From Nereocystis luetkeana (Eukaryota > Sar > Phaeophyceae > Laminariales > Laminariaceae): a DNA stretch of 64,000 bases. Location: contig JARUPZ010000012.1 in NCBI GenBank assembly GCA_031213475.1, positions 5,466,949 to 5,530,948 of the forward strand, given 5' to 3'. The notes beneath the pieces were generated by a model. That model was not told the DNA's origin. It saw only the letters and a program-made list of their open reading frames with translations, and did no database searches. Of this stretch, positions 10,269 to 23,000 are shown in pieces (the stretch's first letter is position 1; every line of letters begins with the position of its first letter). A program made the position numbers and the translations under genes.

Positions 10269-13200
10269 GCTGCAGATTCAACATCAGCCACTGGCGATGC
10301 GCAGCGACAGCGCCAGCCGCCGCCCTCGAGCGACGAAGACTTCTGGGCCGCTGTGGCCGCGCAGCAGGCCAAAGAAGGGCCCACCACCGCGGGTTGGAGA
10401 CAGGTCGGGGTTAAACTCACGTCGACAGACGACAGCGGCGTTAGGAACAGCGGCGGTCGGGGTAAGGGGAGAGGAGCCGCTGGCGTCGCAGCAGCAGCGG
10501 CAGCGGCGGCGGCGGAGGCGGCGGCGGCGGAAGCAGCTGGCGTGACTTGTGCCCTGTGCGAGGACAGGAGGGAGGGGCGGTGGGTGACGAGGTGTAAGGG
10601 AACGGGGGGCAACGGGACGAGGCAGCATCAGACGTGCTCTATCTGGGTGCACCCCGCGTGCGCATGGCAGGCGAGTGGTGGGGTGGGGGGCCTAGGAAGG
10701 TTGAGTATTGTCAGATTAGTCGTACTGGTAGTAGTGGTGGTGGTAGTAATATTATAGTAGTATTAATAGCAGTAGTAGTGGTGGTGGTGGTAGTAGTATT
10801 AATACTTCGTAGTACTCGTAGTAGTAATTAGTGGCAGTAGTAGCACAGAGTAGTTTCCTACCATTTGGCGTACAGCAATGAAGTACTATTTTCAATAATA
10901 CTATTAGTAGACTTTTGAGAGTGCTTTTATAAGGTGGCCATACAGGTGCAGGGTACAGATGTATAGCACAACATCAGTAGTACAGCAGTACAGTACTAGA
11001 CGCATCCTTAGTAGTAGTAGCGGTACAGGACGTGCTGCACGCAGGAGGAACATTAATACTACATTAATACTACAGTAGTAGTAAGCGTTGTAGCAGTAGT
11101 ACGCCAGCAGTATTACAATAGGCGTACAGAGTGGTACAAGAGTACGAGTGTACCGTAGGCGTACGGCAGTAGTATGGTGGTAGCAGGCGTAGAGCCGTAT
11201 GGCAAGCATGCGGCAACAACAGCCGTAGTATTAAGCGTAGTATTGGTGTTAATAGTAGACGTACAACACAGCAGTAGCAGCACTAGTAGTAGGCGAATCA
11301 GTAGACGTACAGCACAACAGCAGTAGTAGGTATTCACGTTGCTGTTGCTGCTGCAGCTGGGCGTGGTGTTGCCCCAGTTTTTTTTTTTGTCGTATACACT
11401 GCTGTGTCGCGAACGCGTCAGAGCGTTGCTCCCTTATTTCGTGTCTCGGATTTGTTTCGTTGATTGAACCCACCGGTTTCAAGGGGCCTGACGAAGGCAG
11501 GGACAAGATCAGTCGCGACTGTGGCATAGTGTATTTTGAGACGCAACACCACTTGCCGCACGTGGAGATAAAAATAGAGAAAGCTAGAAAGAGAGAGGGA
11601 AGGGGAAGAAAGAGCGAGGGAGAGAAGGAGAGGAAAACATAAATGTAGTATCGAAGTGCTCTTTTTTTCGGGCATCGCCTGCGTTCGTTGCCCCCCTCCC
11701 TCCCTCCTCCCTCCTCCCCCCCCCCCTCCTCTATCCCTCCCTTCCCTCAAGTAGTAGTATGAACTCGTTAGACCTTGTTGGTTTTCCTTAACCCTGCCCC
11801 CCCCGCCCGCCCTTTCCTCCTCCCAAACGCCCCCCCTCTCCCCCCTCCAACAAACAAACAGGATGAAGGATACGCGATGAGGTCTATCGCCGGGTCATCC
11901 GGCTCAACCGAGGGCGAAGATCGGCTGCCCACGGTGTATTTTGCCTGCCCGCAGCATGAGAAGCCCGCCACCTACTGCTCGTGCAAGCGCGAGGAAGGGG
12001 AGGACGAGGAGGGAGCGTGAGTTTTTGTGCTGCCGTGTGTGTTTTTTTGTGCGTTTCTTCGTCATTGCGTGTGCATTTTTTGTGCTGTTGTTGTCTTTGT
12101 TGTTGGTGCTGTTGTTGCGTGTTTCGTGTGTTCTTTGTGTTTTACGTTTTTGTAAATTCTGTGTTTTTTTTTTTCGTAGATGTGCTGCTCTGTTTTCCGT
12201 TTCTGTTTCTGTTTCTGTTGATTTCTAGAGCGGGTGCTCTCCTTTGCCCTTCCAGGGACAGGTCGGAGTTCCATCGAGGCTTTCGTTGGTTTCCCGCCAG
12301 AGGGTGCTCTGCCTTCGTCGTCCCGTTGCTTTACATCAATAGCAACGCTTGGGCCACCCCGTCTCCACTCCTTATTGGCGTGTGTTTTCTCTCCCTCTCA
12401 CAAACGCACACACCCACCTTCTTTCCGCGAGTTGTTGATTGTACGTATTTTGCGTGGTGTGTCGTGTATGTTTCGTGTCCGTGTTTCCGTATCCGTGTGT
12501 CTTAGGTGCCTGCTCACGTATGTGTATGTTGTAGTTGCTACATTTAGCTCATCGCTATGACCTATTAATAGTCCGTGGTAGCATTCCAGGCTCCAATAAT
12601 GTGTGTGTGTGTGTGTTTTTTTTGTGTACACAGCTCATCTGTATTCAGAACCGGCGATGGTCGCATAAACTACGGTATGTACCCCCGTATGTTTACTTGA
12701 TAAGTTTGTTCTGGGTTATGACTACACTCCAACCGTGGCTAGAGGACTAGTCCACTACAGTAAATATGTGCTTGGCTCTGGGTGGACAACTGAATCTTGA
12801 AAAAACGAGGAACGCAATATCAAGCCAGTGCTGTCGTGTGAGCTATTCATAGTTTTTGGCCACTGAACTCGTTTGTCAAGAAGAGATGAAAAAATGGCAT
12901 GCATTCTACGTGTATATAAAGGGAAGCGCTACTAATTTGTCGTAAGAGTCTTACGGTACTTCGCTGCGTTTTCTGTGCCCATGTTTCATGTGTATCATAC
13001 GCACGTGCTCGCCGCGTGTTGTTGTGTGCGTAAATATGTGTTGAAACAGTGAGGATTATATCGAGTGCGAGAGCTGCAACGAGTGGTACCATTTCTCGTG
13101 CGAGGGCCTGGACGAGGACAACCCGCCGGACGTCTATAGCTGCAAGCGGTGCCGACAGCTGGCCGCCAAGGGACAGAAGGTCTCGGCGCAGGAACGGCGC

Positions 13201-16200
13201 CGGAACAAAACCAAGACGAACGAGTACATGTGCCAAATGGTAAGCGGGGGGGCGGGTGGGGGGGTACTCATCGAGCGGGAATCGTCGTTGCCACTCCTGA
13301 TAGAAATACCTTGGGCAGTGTGGTGTTGTGACGGTTCTTGTGCTACGGAGGGGGGCGGAGCGGGGCAGTGAGGTGTTGCAGCGGTTATTTTGCTACGGAG
13401 AGGCGAGAGGGAGAGGGGCGGGGGGGGGTCGATATAGTTGCTACTGCATTGCCGACTAGGGGGACGGTCAGTGCGGGGCAAGACATCGGGTTCACTGTCG
13501 CGAGCCGGTTGACAAGGCGATGCTAGTGTGCTGCTGTGTGCGCCCTTGAACTACTGAGCAAGATAATCTCACACACCGTCGTTCGTTCCTGCCTCCCCGC
13601 CCCCCCCCCCCGCGTCTCCCCTTTTGCCTCGTCCCTGCATCCCCGCCGCTGCCCTCCCCTTTTGCCCCGCTCGCCCCCGTGCCCGACCCCCCGCGCTATT
13701 GTCCTCCGCATCGGCGTTTCCCTCTCGTGCACGTGTTTTCATCTATCGGCCCCCCGGCCTCTCCCTCCCCTCTCCCCCCTAACGTTCTTCCGCCTTCGTC
13801 TACGATCGAAAACCGACCGTCTCCTGCTGGAAATGTGACGGATGTTTTTTTTTGTCCTTGTTTTTATGGGTTTCCTGCAATCTCGTGACACGACCGTCGG
13901 ACCCATCCGTGGATCGTTCTTCGTCGCCCCGCCCTCTCGATTTATCTATTGACCTCTGGCCAACGATTTTTCTTCTGAAAAACGAAAAAAAAAAACAACA
14001 CGAAAACATGAACGTATTTGTTTTAAAGCTGGCTAACAAGGTGATGCAGATTCAGCAGTGGACGAAGGAGGTGAAAAATCTCGTCAACGCGGATGTTACC
14101 GCAACGTCAGCATCTTCGTTGTCGCCGTCCTCCTCCGTGGGGGGGGAGGGGGGGGGCGCGGCGGCGGCGGCGGCGGCGGCGGCAGCGAGCAAAGCCTCGG
14201 CCCAGGCCCGCTACACTGCACTGAAAGAGCTGCTTGCCCGACGGGAGGAGCTCGAGGCGCCCCTCGAGGACGAGGAAGAGGAGGAGGAGAAGGGGGCGGG
14301 AGCGAAGGGGGCGAAAGGGAAGAGCAAGGGAGGCTCCAGCCGCGGTGGTGGTGGTGGTGGTGGTGGTGGCGGCGGTGGTGGCGGTGGCGGCGGCGGCGGT
14401 GGTGGTAGTGGTGGTGGTGGTGGTGGTGGCGGCGAAGGAGAGGAGAGCAAGATTATCCACGGCATGGAGAGCATCTACGAGGAGGCTTCCGTCGCGCTAG
14501 AGGCGGTGGAGGAGGAGTCAGACGCTGTGGAGATCGCGGTGGACACGTGGTTCGATGAGCACACGGTGAGGGTCATGTGGTGTTCGGGGTTGTTCACGGG
14601 ATCACGGGTCGGGTCATGAGGTCTCCGACATCTCACCGGTCGGGTCGGGTCGGGTCGAGTCGAGTCGGGCCAGGAGGGCTTCGAAATACCACGCGTCGGA
14701 TCGGCGTCGGGTTGTAGGTGAACCGGCCCGACCCGGCCCGCGAGGCTTGACCCGACCCGTGAACAGCCGTGGTGTTGTTCAACCTCTTTACAAACTGCAG
14801 CCGATTTTGGAACAATCTTACTTGGAATCAGTGTCGGACGTTTTTATTGTTGTTGTTGTTGTTGTTGTTGTTTTACTCGTAGTAGCGTGAGAGGGTTACC
14901 TTCTACTGCAATTTACACCTCCGCCTGAGATATACCTGGTACCACGAGTTGCACACAGGTTTAGGGGCAGGTGACGACAGTCAGAAATGTAAATACCCGC
15001 CAGAGGGAGTTCCTATATATGTAGCGAGAGCTTTTGTTGTTGTTTTGTTTGTGGCCGGCGATCATTTTTTTTTTCGCTTCGCTTTGCTTCTAGGCGGGCG
15101 CCACCGCTTCGCTTTGCTTCTAGGCGGGCGCCACCGCGTCGCGCCGCCTGTCGGAGAAAGGAAATTATTTTCGCGGCCGATCCAGAGACGGAACCGCCTG
15201 GCGGTTTGTTTCGAGTTTGTTTTGCCACGTAAAAACACAACCCACCATGAGGGCGGGCGTTTTTTGCTGTCCTTGCAGAGCAAGGGCTCAGTGCCCGAAT
15301 CCGCATCGCTTGTCTTGCGTTGGCTCCCGGAGGTGGCCTGTGGCTCTCGCCTTGTTCCTACTGGTGCGCTTCTTCTCCCAGGCGAATAATCAGCGTTGAC
15401 GCCGTCGTTCAAAACACCGTCCGTCTCATTGTTCGGGTCAGAATACGTTTGGGTACGTGGGGGAAAAAAACGTCCAAAATCAGTCCCCTCCCCCCCCCCC
15501 CCCGCGCCCGCTCCCTTCGTCCCCCATCATCTCTCAATCCTTCCTCGCCCCCCCCTCCCTCCCTCCTCCTTTCCTTTTCCTTACCCCCCCCTCTCAACCC
15601 CGCCCTTTTCCCCTCCCCCCTCGCGCTGCCCCTCCTTCTCCCCGTCCATCCCTCTCCCTTCTCATCCCTCCTCCTTCCTCCCTCCTTTCTCCTCCCCTCC
15701 CCCACCCCCTTCCCTCCCTTTCCGCCCGCCTCCAACCTCCGCCGTCCCTACCCCCCCCCTACGCAGGAGTCGTACTACAAGAAGTCGGACGGAGGGGCGC
15801 GCCTGGGGTACTGGAAAACTTCCGTAGCCAAGCTGGAAGCCGAGATCGCCGACCTCCAGGTGCTCGTGGCCTCGGCCCGCTCCGCCCGAGCGAGCTCGCC
15901 CGCGGCCGTGGCGGCGGCAGAAGACGCCCTCGCGGCTGCGCGGTGGGCGCTCAAGGCTGTGCGGCTTTTTTCTTCGGGCGCGGGTAGTAGCAGTAGTAGT
16001 AGTGGTAGTACCGCCGCCGAAGGGTCCTCCTCTTCCGCTGCCACTGGCGGGGGGGTGGGAGTGGGGGTGCCAGGGGGTGTGGGGGCGGTGGCGGCGGTGG
16101 GAGGTGTCGGCGGGGAGGAGCGGAGAGGGTTGCTGCCAGCCTTCGCCGAGGTGTCTGCGCTGCTGGAGACTGCGGTGAGAGGTTATACAGGGGTAGGGAA

Positions 16201-16829
16201 ATGACGGCGGTGTCTGTGCCGCCGTTTTTGAAGCATTCTTGCGGCGTCTGTAGTCGCGGAGGTGGAGGTGGAGGTGATGCAGAAGGCGGGGGCGGCGGGG
16301 AGGAGAGGGGGCAACGGGGGGAGATGGGATGGGGGGGGGGGGGGGGGGGTGTACTCGATAGGAGAGATCTACTCGATCTCATGCATGGCCGTAGTCGTAT
16401 GACCATAGACCCTCGCATCCCTACGATGCCGGGACGGAGAATGTCGAGTTTTCACCCACCAGGGGGGCGGGGGGGGAGGGGAGGATCGCGCGGGACTTTT
16501 CTCTTGTCTGAACTTTTTCCATTGCTTTTTTTTCTGTCTCACCTCGCTCTTACGCTGTTGTATGTTCTCACTCCCTGTTTCATTATCGTAACTTCCCGTT
16601 TTCTCTTCGGGTATACCTGGTACTCACCATGCATATGTTCGTCGTATGGATTTGGCCGCAAGTGACACGGGGATGGTACACCACGGATCGCTCGTACTGT
16701 TCCATTACGCACTGATACCGCTCCTTTTTATATTGTGCTTGTTTGTTTTCTTCCTTCCGAGACTCCTTTCTTGTTTGGCCCGTTGTGTGACCACGGGCTT
16801 TTGTTAGGGGAACGGGCTAATTTAAGAAC

Positions 16830-16863
<34 letters not shown>

Positions 16864-17016
16864 TCATCATCGTCATCATTATCATCATCACAATCTCACC
16901 TTGTGTGTTTCCCTCTATTGTCTCCCTCTCTCTCCCCGTGGCTTGGTTTCATGTCTCGCTATCACCGCACGCGCTGCACCTGCCTCCGGCTCAACCGCTG
17001 GCGGTGTGGTAATTCG

Positions 17017-17062
<46 letters not shown>

Positions 17063-20000
17063 GGTGGTGGGTCGGGGGGGAGGACAGGAAGAGGCGATGG
17101 TGACGAGCGCCGACCGCCGGGGGCGAGCGAACACGGCCTGGCAGCACGTTAACGACATTAGGTGAGAGGGGGCATACTTGATGTCTGGTGTTGTGACCTA
17201 TAGCGTTCAAGGATGCCGTATTAAGGTCGAGATGCCGAGAAGGGTTTAAGAAACCCCCTCCCGCCCCTGCCCAGTAGCGTTTTTCAAGGACACCCGGCTT
17301 CTACACAAGACGCGTGCTTCGGCTAGGGTGGCGACCTTAAAATCCTGAAGCTCCTCGTTTTTGAGGAGCTCTTGACGTCTTAAAAAACATTTTTTGGAGG
17401 GGGAAAACACCTTAACCCAGGCTTGCACCTAAGAAAAAAAACGGTACTCCACTCCTGCATACTTTTTCAGAGACCCACTAACAAAAAAGTTAAAAACAAG
17501 AGTTTCAAAAAACGCTTTTCGTGAAATTTGTCCAGAAATCCGACCCCGCTGTGTTTGCTTTTCATTACACGTATCATATGCGTATGGCCTTTTCTTTAAT
17601 AGGAGTTGGGGTGTCATTTTGTCTTTTTTGTCTTTTTGTCTTTTTTTATTTTTATCCTCCGGCGGACTGGTAAAAAATAAAGCTTAAGCTCGCCGCATTT
17701 CCACGCTCAAATTTCGTGTCGTGTGTCAATTTAACCCATAGCTCCCGTTGCGACATCAGAGCAGGCTGCTGTTACCGGTGGCGCTCGGGCACGTTGACCC
17801 GACCTGACTTGACCCCCGACAGGGGCAGGCGCGGTGGAGATGGCCACCCGGGAGAATCATCTCCCTTGTCGTGCACCCCCGGATAATCCGGTGCATAACC
17901 CCATGCCTTGGGTATACAGCAAACCTTACTATTACGGGGGCACATAAGTTAATAGGACCTACAGTACACACAAAAACTATATATTTCGCTATTTTTACCA
18001 ACAATGTTTGGTCCTATTTACTATGGTCCCCCGTAATAACCCCCCTCGGGGCTTTAGACGGGAAATAATTACGACCAAAAGTGACGGTTTCAGCAACGGT
18101 AAGTAACTGCCTGGATGGGGGAGGGCGAGTGGGCGGGGGGGGGAGCTGCCTGGATGGGGGGGGCTTTAGACGATAAAAAGTGACCACACATCCCTTTCGA
18201 GACGGAGGATGGGGGGGGGGGGGGGAGGGGGTATGATCATGTCATACATGGCCGTACAGTCGTATGACATAGACGCGTGCATGGAGGGGGGGGAAACTCA
18301 CGTAACACATGGCCGTATATAGTCGTGTGGCTAGAGACGTGGATGGAGGGGGGGGGAGGAGGGGGGGGGGGTGATGCGATTCCTTGTCCGAGAGTTCCGA
18401 TGAGTTCCGACGGAAGGGATTCGTATGATGCAGCTCGGGCGCAGCACGCTGCTACCCGCGCTTCTATTCCACATGTAGGCCCTCACGCCGATGTAGACGG
18501 TTGTGTGAAACTGTAAACCTACCAACCATTGTTTGGTCGCTGTAGCTGGAGGTCCCGCAGGGAATAGTTGATTGCGTAGCTCACTCGGTTTTATGTAGGA
18601 CAGTAGTCCTGTTTAGGGGACAAACCACACAAATTCCACTCCGCAGTTTGTCCCCTAAAACGGGAGGGACTTCAGTCCATAAAGGGTGAAGGGGTGCCCC
18701 CCCCCCCCTCGGCAGTCAGAATTGTTCGGACCAAACAGTGCTCGCACCCAATCGTAGCCAAGCCTCCAAAGTGATTGTGGTAATTCACACGATCTCCCCT
18801 CATTTCAATTTCCCCCCCCCCCCAGATTTTTCCCAGATTTTCCGCAAAATTTTTCCCAGGCACTCGGTGTTCGGGTTTTATATTTGTCAGGGCTGTTCGC
18901 GGGTCGGGTAGAATCTCGCGGGTCAGGTCGGGCTGGGTCGGGCAAGGGTGACCCAACCCGACTCGATCTGTCAGAGTTTGAAAACCTCCTGACCCGGCCC
19001 GATCCGACCCGACCCGACCCGACCTGACCCGACCCGTAGGATTTCGACAAGTTTCTGATCGACCCGCGGGTTGGGGTCATGACCCGTGAAGAATCCTGAT
19101 ATGCATAGGGTTATCAACCCGTTCATGACTGCACTCCCAATTCGATAAATAATTCTGGGGAATTAGACTCAAGATGTGTTTTTTTCTGCACAGCAATGCA
19201 GTTCTAGATGGGGTTGACCCCTGTAGACCTTTAGGACTACACACCCGTTGTGGAAGCCCGGCCGGCCCACGATCTGTATACCCCCTCTCTCCCGCCCGTA
19301 TGCGGTGGGAGTTGATGGTGGCGGTTGTGATCGTGGTGGTCGTTGTGACGTTGTTGTTTGTTTATACTTTTTGTATTTTGCGGCCAGAGGAGTAAAAGGG
19401 TATCGTTTTAATAGGCGAACGACGGCAATGATTTGGTGTTGTTCATAGGTCGGGCCGGTGGTTGGTTGATGGGTTGGTCGACTGCTTGGTTGCTTGGCTG
19501 CTTGATTGATTGGATCACTGACTGAGTGACTGCTTGATGGATTCCTTGGCAGAATGATTGATTGGTTGAATCACTGATTGATTGATTCATCCATTGATTG
19601 ATTGATTGATCGGTTGATTGGTTAGTTGGCTCGAGTTGTTGATTCGATTGAATAACTGAGCGATTTTATATTTTGGTAGATTTGGTTGGTTGGTTGATCG
19701 AGTGATCGATAGAGCAACCGCGGTCGGCCTCAACGAGCACTGCTCCCCCCCCCCCCCCCGCCCCCCCCCCTCACCATCTCCGCCGCCGCCGCCGCCTCTC
19801 TTCCCCCCCCGCCCCCAACTCATGCCTCCCCTACCATCGCCACCACCACCATCACCACCGCCACCGCCACCACCACCACCACCGCCGCCGCCGCCGCCGC
19901 CGCTCCGGCTCTCGCACGCTCTCTCGATTGCGACGGCTGCACCCTGAATACGAACGACTAGGAGCATGGCCACGCAGTGGATCAGACGCGCCAAGACGTG

Positions 20001-23000
20001 CCTTAGGCCCGACGGCGCGGCGGCGGGCGTTACTCTAGCCGTGATGCGGAGGCACCTCTCCTCCGGCGATGCGGTCCCGGTGCGCATGCTGGAGTACCGA
20101 GAGCTGGAGCGCGTGGCCTCGTATTGGGAGCTGTGGGAGGTGAGACCGTTTTTTGACACGCCTCTGAACAGATGGATCACTATCTAGGTTTATTTACAGT
20201 AGTTCCTGGTGCATGGCACGCTGGAGGTACGCGAAGTAGTTGAGGAGCTCTGTTGTGTACCCTATCCAAACCCTGGCCTTGAGAAGGTTGATAAGTGCAA
20301 CCCCATGATGAATAGTGCGATTCATGGCTTTCGGTAGTTCATCGAAAAATGGTGGGGAAAAAAAAACACGATGATGTTCCAGCGAAAAGGCCTGCCTTTG
20401 TTAGTGAGATGCCGTGTTGAACAATAAGGCTGCCTTATTGAAAAATAGAAACAAGGCTGCCTCATTGTTTGTTCAATAAGGCATGCCTTATCGTCAATAG
20501 GGCATGCTTTATCGTCAATAGGACGTGCCTTATCGTCAATAGGGAATGCCTTATCGTCAATAAGGCATGCCTTTGTTGTCAATATGGCATACGTTGTCGT
20601 CAATATGGTGTTATCATCACTAAGGCATGCTTTATTATCAATAACGCATGCTTTGTTGTTGTCCCCAGTGGAGGGACCTATTTATAGCAGCACAATATGT
20701 CGGCCTAGGAAAAAAGTGTTACACCCGTAGCGTCGCAAGCGTCTCCTCCTCACCTGCCGTTTGTGAGAAAGCTGTGCGGGACCTGCATAGCATCTATCCA
20801 CCCCAGGAAACATGCGCGTACTACAGCAGCAGGATCATGCAGATCGTACCCCCTCCCCCCCCCCCCTTCGCCCGGAAACACGAGGGAGCCATACCAGGTT
20901 CGGAATACATCGGGCCATGAAAGGTTAAGATTCGAGGCCTTCTACCATAGAGGTTCCCCCTAAATTTCCTGAGACTCCTCATTTGAGGAGCTCCATACCT
21001 CACCCGAAAACTGACCTCAGCAAACGTCAAACTGCATCCCGATGAATAATTCCATGACCCCAAGTATACAATTGCGTCATCTGTTTCGACAAGCTTAGCA
21101 TTCCGACGATTTTGGGTCAAGGAACCCCGTCATCCAGAAATTGTTTTTCGCCGAAATGTGCTTGCTACCTCTATCGTAGAACGCGTCATTCGTGAAGTGG
21201 GGATTGATTTTCCACTTATCCAAGGTGATGGATTAGTCAAGTTAGCGGAGGGAGGGAGGTATGTGTTGTTCATTTTTACGTGGCCACCTACAGTGTACCA
21301 AACACGTGCTATTCGATAGGAGCGAAGCGAATTATCTATTGTTAGTGTTTACACGGGCTCCTGAAATACGGAAGCCCGCGCAACTGCTATCGACGGCGGA
21401 CCTAGACTAATCAGGACCCATCATATACACAAATACCTTTATTTTCCAGTATTTTTGCTCAGCTCATTTGGTCCTGATTACTATGTCCCGTAATAGTTTA
21501 TATCGCCGCCTAGAATAGGCTTCACTTCGTACCTGGTGTTGTCTATACCAGGTATATAGGTATAATACCAGGTACTGGGTTTGGCGATTTATTTCCTGAA
21601 ATGGGTGGAACGCCGAAGTTTTAAGAAGTTTCGTCCTAAAATAACGTCAACACAACCTATACTAAGGCTCTGAAGATTTCACTGAAATGGAAATTGGCGA
21701 GGGGGGGATTTTTTTTTAGTAATTTCGTACCCAAGATCGAATTGATGTTTTTTTTTCGCGATTCGGAAAACACGCGATATACCAGGAATGCTACGTATTA
21801 ATAAGCACGCTCCCTTTTTCATCTCCTTTCCTCTCTCTGCGACCTTTCCTCTCCCCGAATGCATGTCTTCAGTAACTAACCACCTGGTGCCTATGTACAG
21901 TCGAGAGCCTTGATCCACGCAATGAGCCACGCCCCTTCCCTCTCTCTCTTGGCGCTCTCCTCCGATCACATCTGACTTACCAACCCATGTACAGTCGAGA
22001 GCCTTGGCGTGCGTCTCCTCCCTAGAAGCCACCCCACTTGAGGAACTGGCGGGATCGACGACGATCGCCGGGGAAACGGACGTCGAGGCCTCGGAGCTCG
22101 TGCGAGAGGCGGAGGCGTTCCCTCACGGAGTGAAAACTCCTGGCAGGGATGCGCTGACGAGGGCGCTGGGCCGGCGGGGATGGGCGCAGCGTGCTTCGGC
22201 GGTGGTGTCGTCTGGCGGCGTGGGCATCGCGCGACCTGCGGTGGCCTTGACGCAGGTGTGCTATCGGGGGATAGAGGGGCGGGGGGTGGGGCGCGGGGGA
22301 CGGGGGGGTGTACCCATCACTCATGTAATCCATGGCCGTACTCGTATGACCATATACCCTCGCATCCCTACAATGCCGGGACGGTGCACGTTCGGTATTC
22401 ATCGACCAGGTAGACATTGCTCGTGGAGGGAGGGTGGGGGAATGGTCGAAGAGGGGGGGAGGGGGGGGGTGGATGTGGGTTTTTGTTGTTGTTTTGGTGG
22501 TGGTGGTGGTGGTGGTTGTTTCATAGGGGGATAACAGGGACGAAGATGTTAACGCCAACGCCAGCGTCAACATGTGTCGGCACTGTCAGCACTACCAACA
22601 TTAACGCCACCAACAAACACCAAAAATAACGCCAACACCAACCAGCCACACAAACACCAATATTAGCACCAACGCATACACCAACGCCAACACCTATAAC
22701 CACATCAACACCAACACCGACCCCGACGCCGACCCCACTACTCCCACCAACACCACCGCCCACCGTCAACACCTCCACCATCAGCACACCCCCCCCCCCC
22801 CCGACAGCATCTCCCCGACCTCCCGCTTGTCCTCCCAAACGACCCGACTGAGCCGTTTCCCCCACTCCCCACGATGTTATTGCTCCGCTTTCTGTTTCTT
22901 TGTTTCGTGATCGTTTCTTATGTTTTTTTGGTCGGCAACAGTCGCTCATGACCGAGGCAGGGAAGCTTGGTTTGCTGAAGCCTGCCGAGGGAGTGTTGCC

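Larger units (their letters stand above)
10269..13239 (+). other. Exons 1-3: extended-PHD-like motif and canonical PHD finger
   Basis: Exon 1 encodes an Ala-rich lead and then C94-x2-C97, C109, H120-x2-C123 and WVHPACAW (H128, C131). Exon 2 follows with C163-x2-H166. Together they resemble the C..C...H..C...CP.H layout of extended PHD domains. A textbook PHD follows: C173-x-C175, then C192-x2-C195, H200-x2-C203 and C217-x2-C220, with Trp two residues before the His (EWYH). PHD fingers of this family bind the histone H3 N-terminus, often H3K4me3; ligand preference here is not readable with confidence. The PHD is split by the phase-2 intron 12017-13049. Intron 1 has a GC donor. The end of exon 3 is a basic stretch (ERRRNKTKTNE). 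Confidence 0.88.

Noticed and set aside
14107..14474. Poly-Pro and poly-Thr minus-strand frames
   Set aside because: Complement of the Gly-rich codon run in exon 4.
16331..16463. tRNA-derived gene in the poly-G-family repeat
   Set aside because: No cloverleaf could be drawn; only weak similarity to a pol III A box.
20415..20665. CRISPR-like array
   Set aside because: Units are contiguous without unique spacers and lie in a eukaryotic intron.
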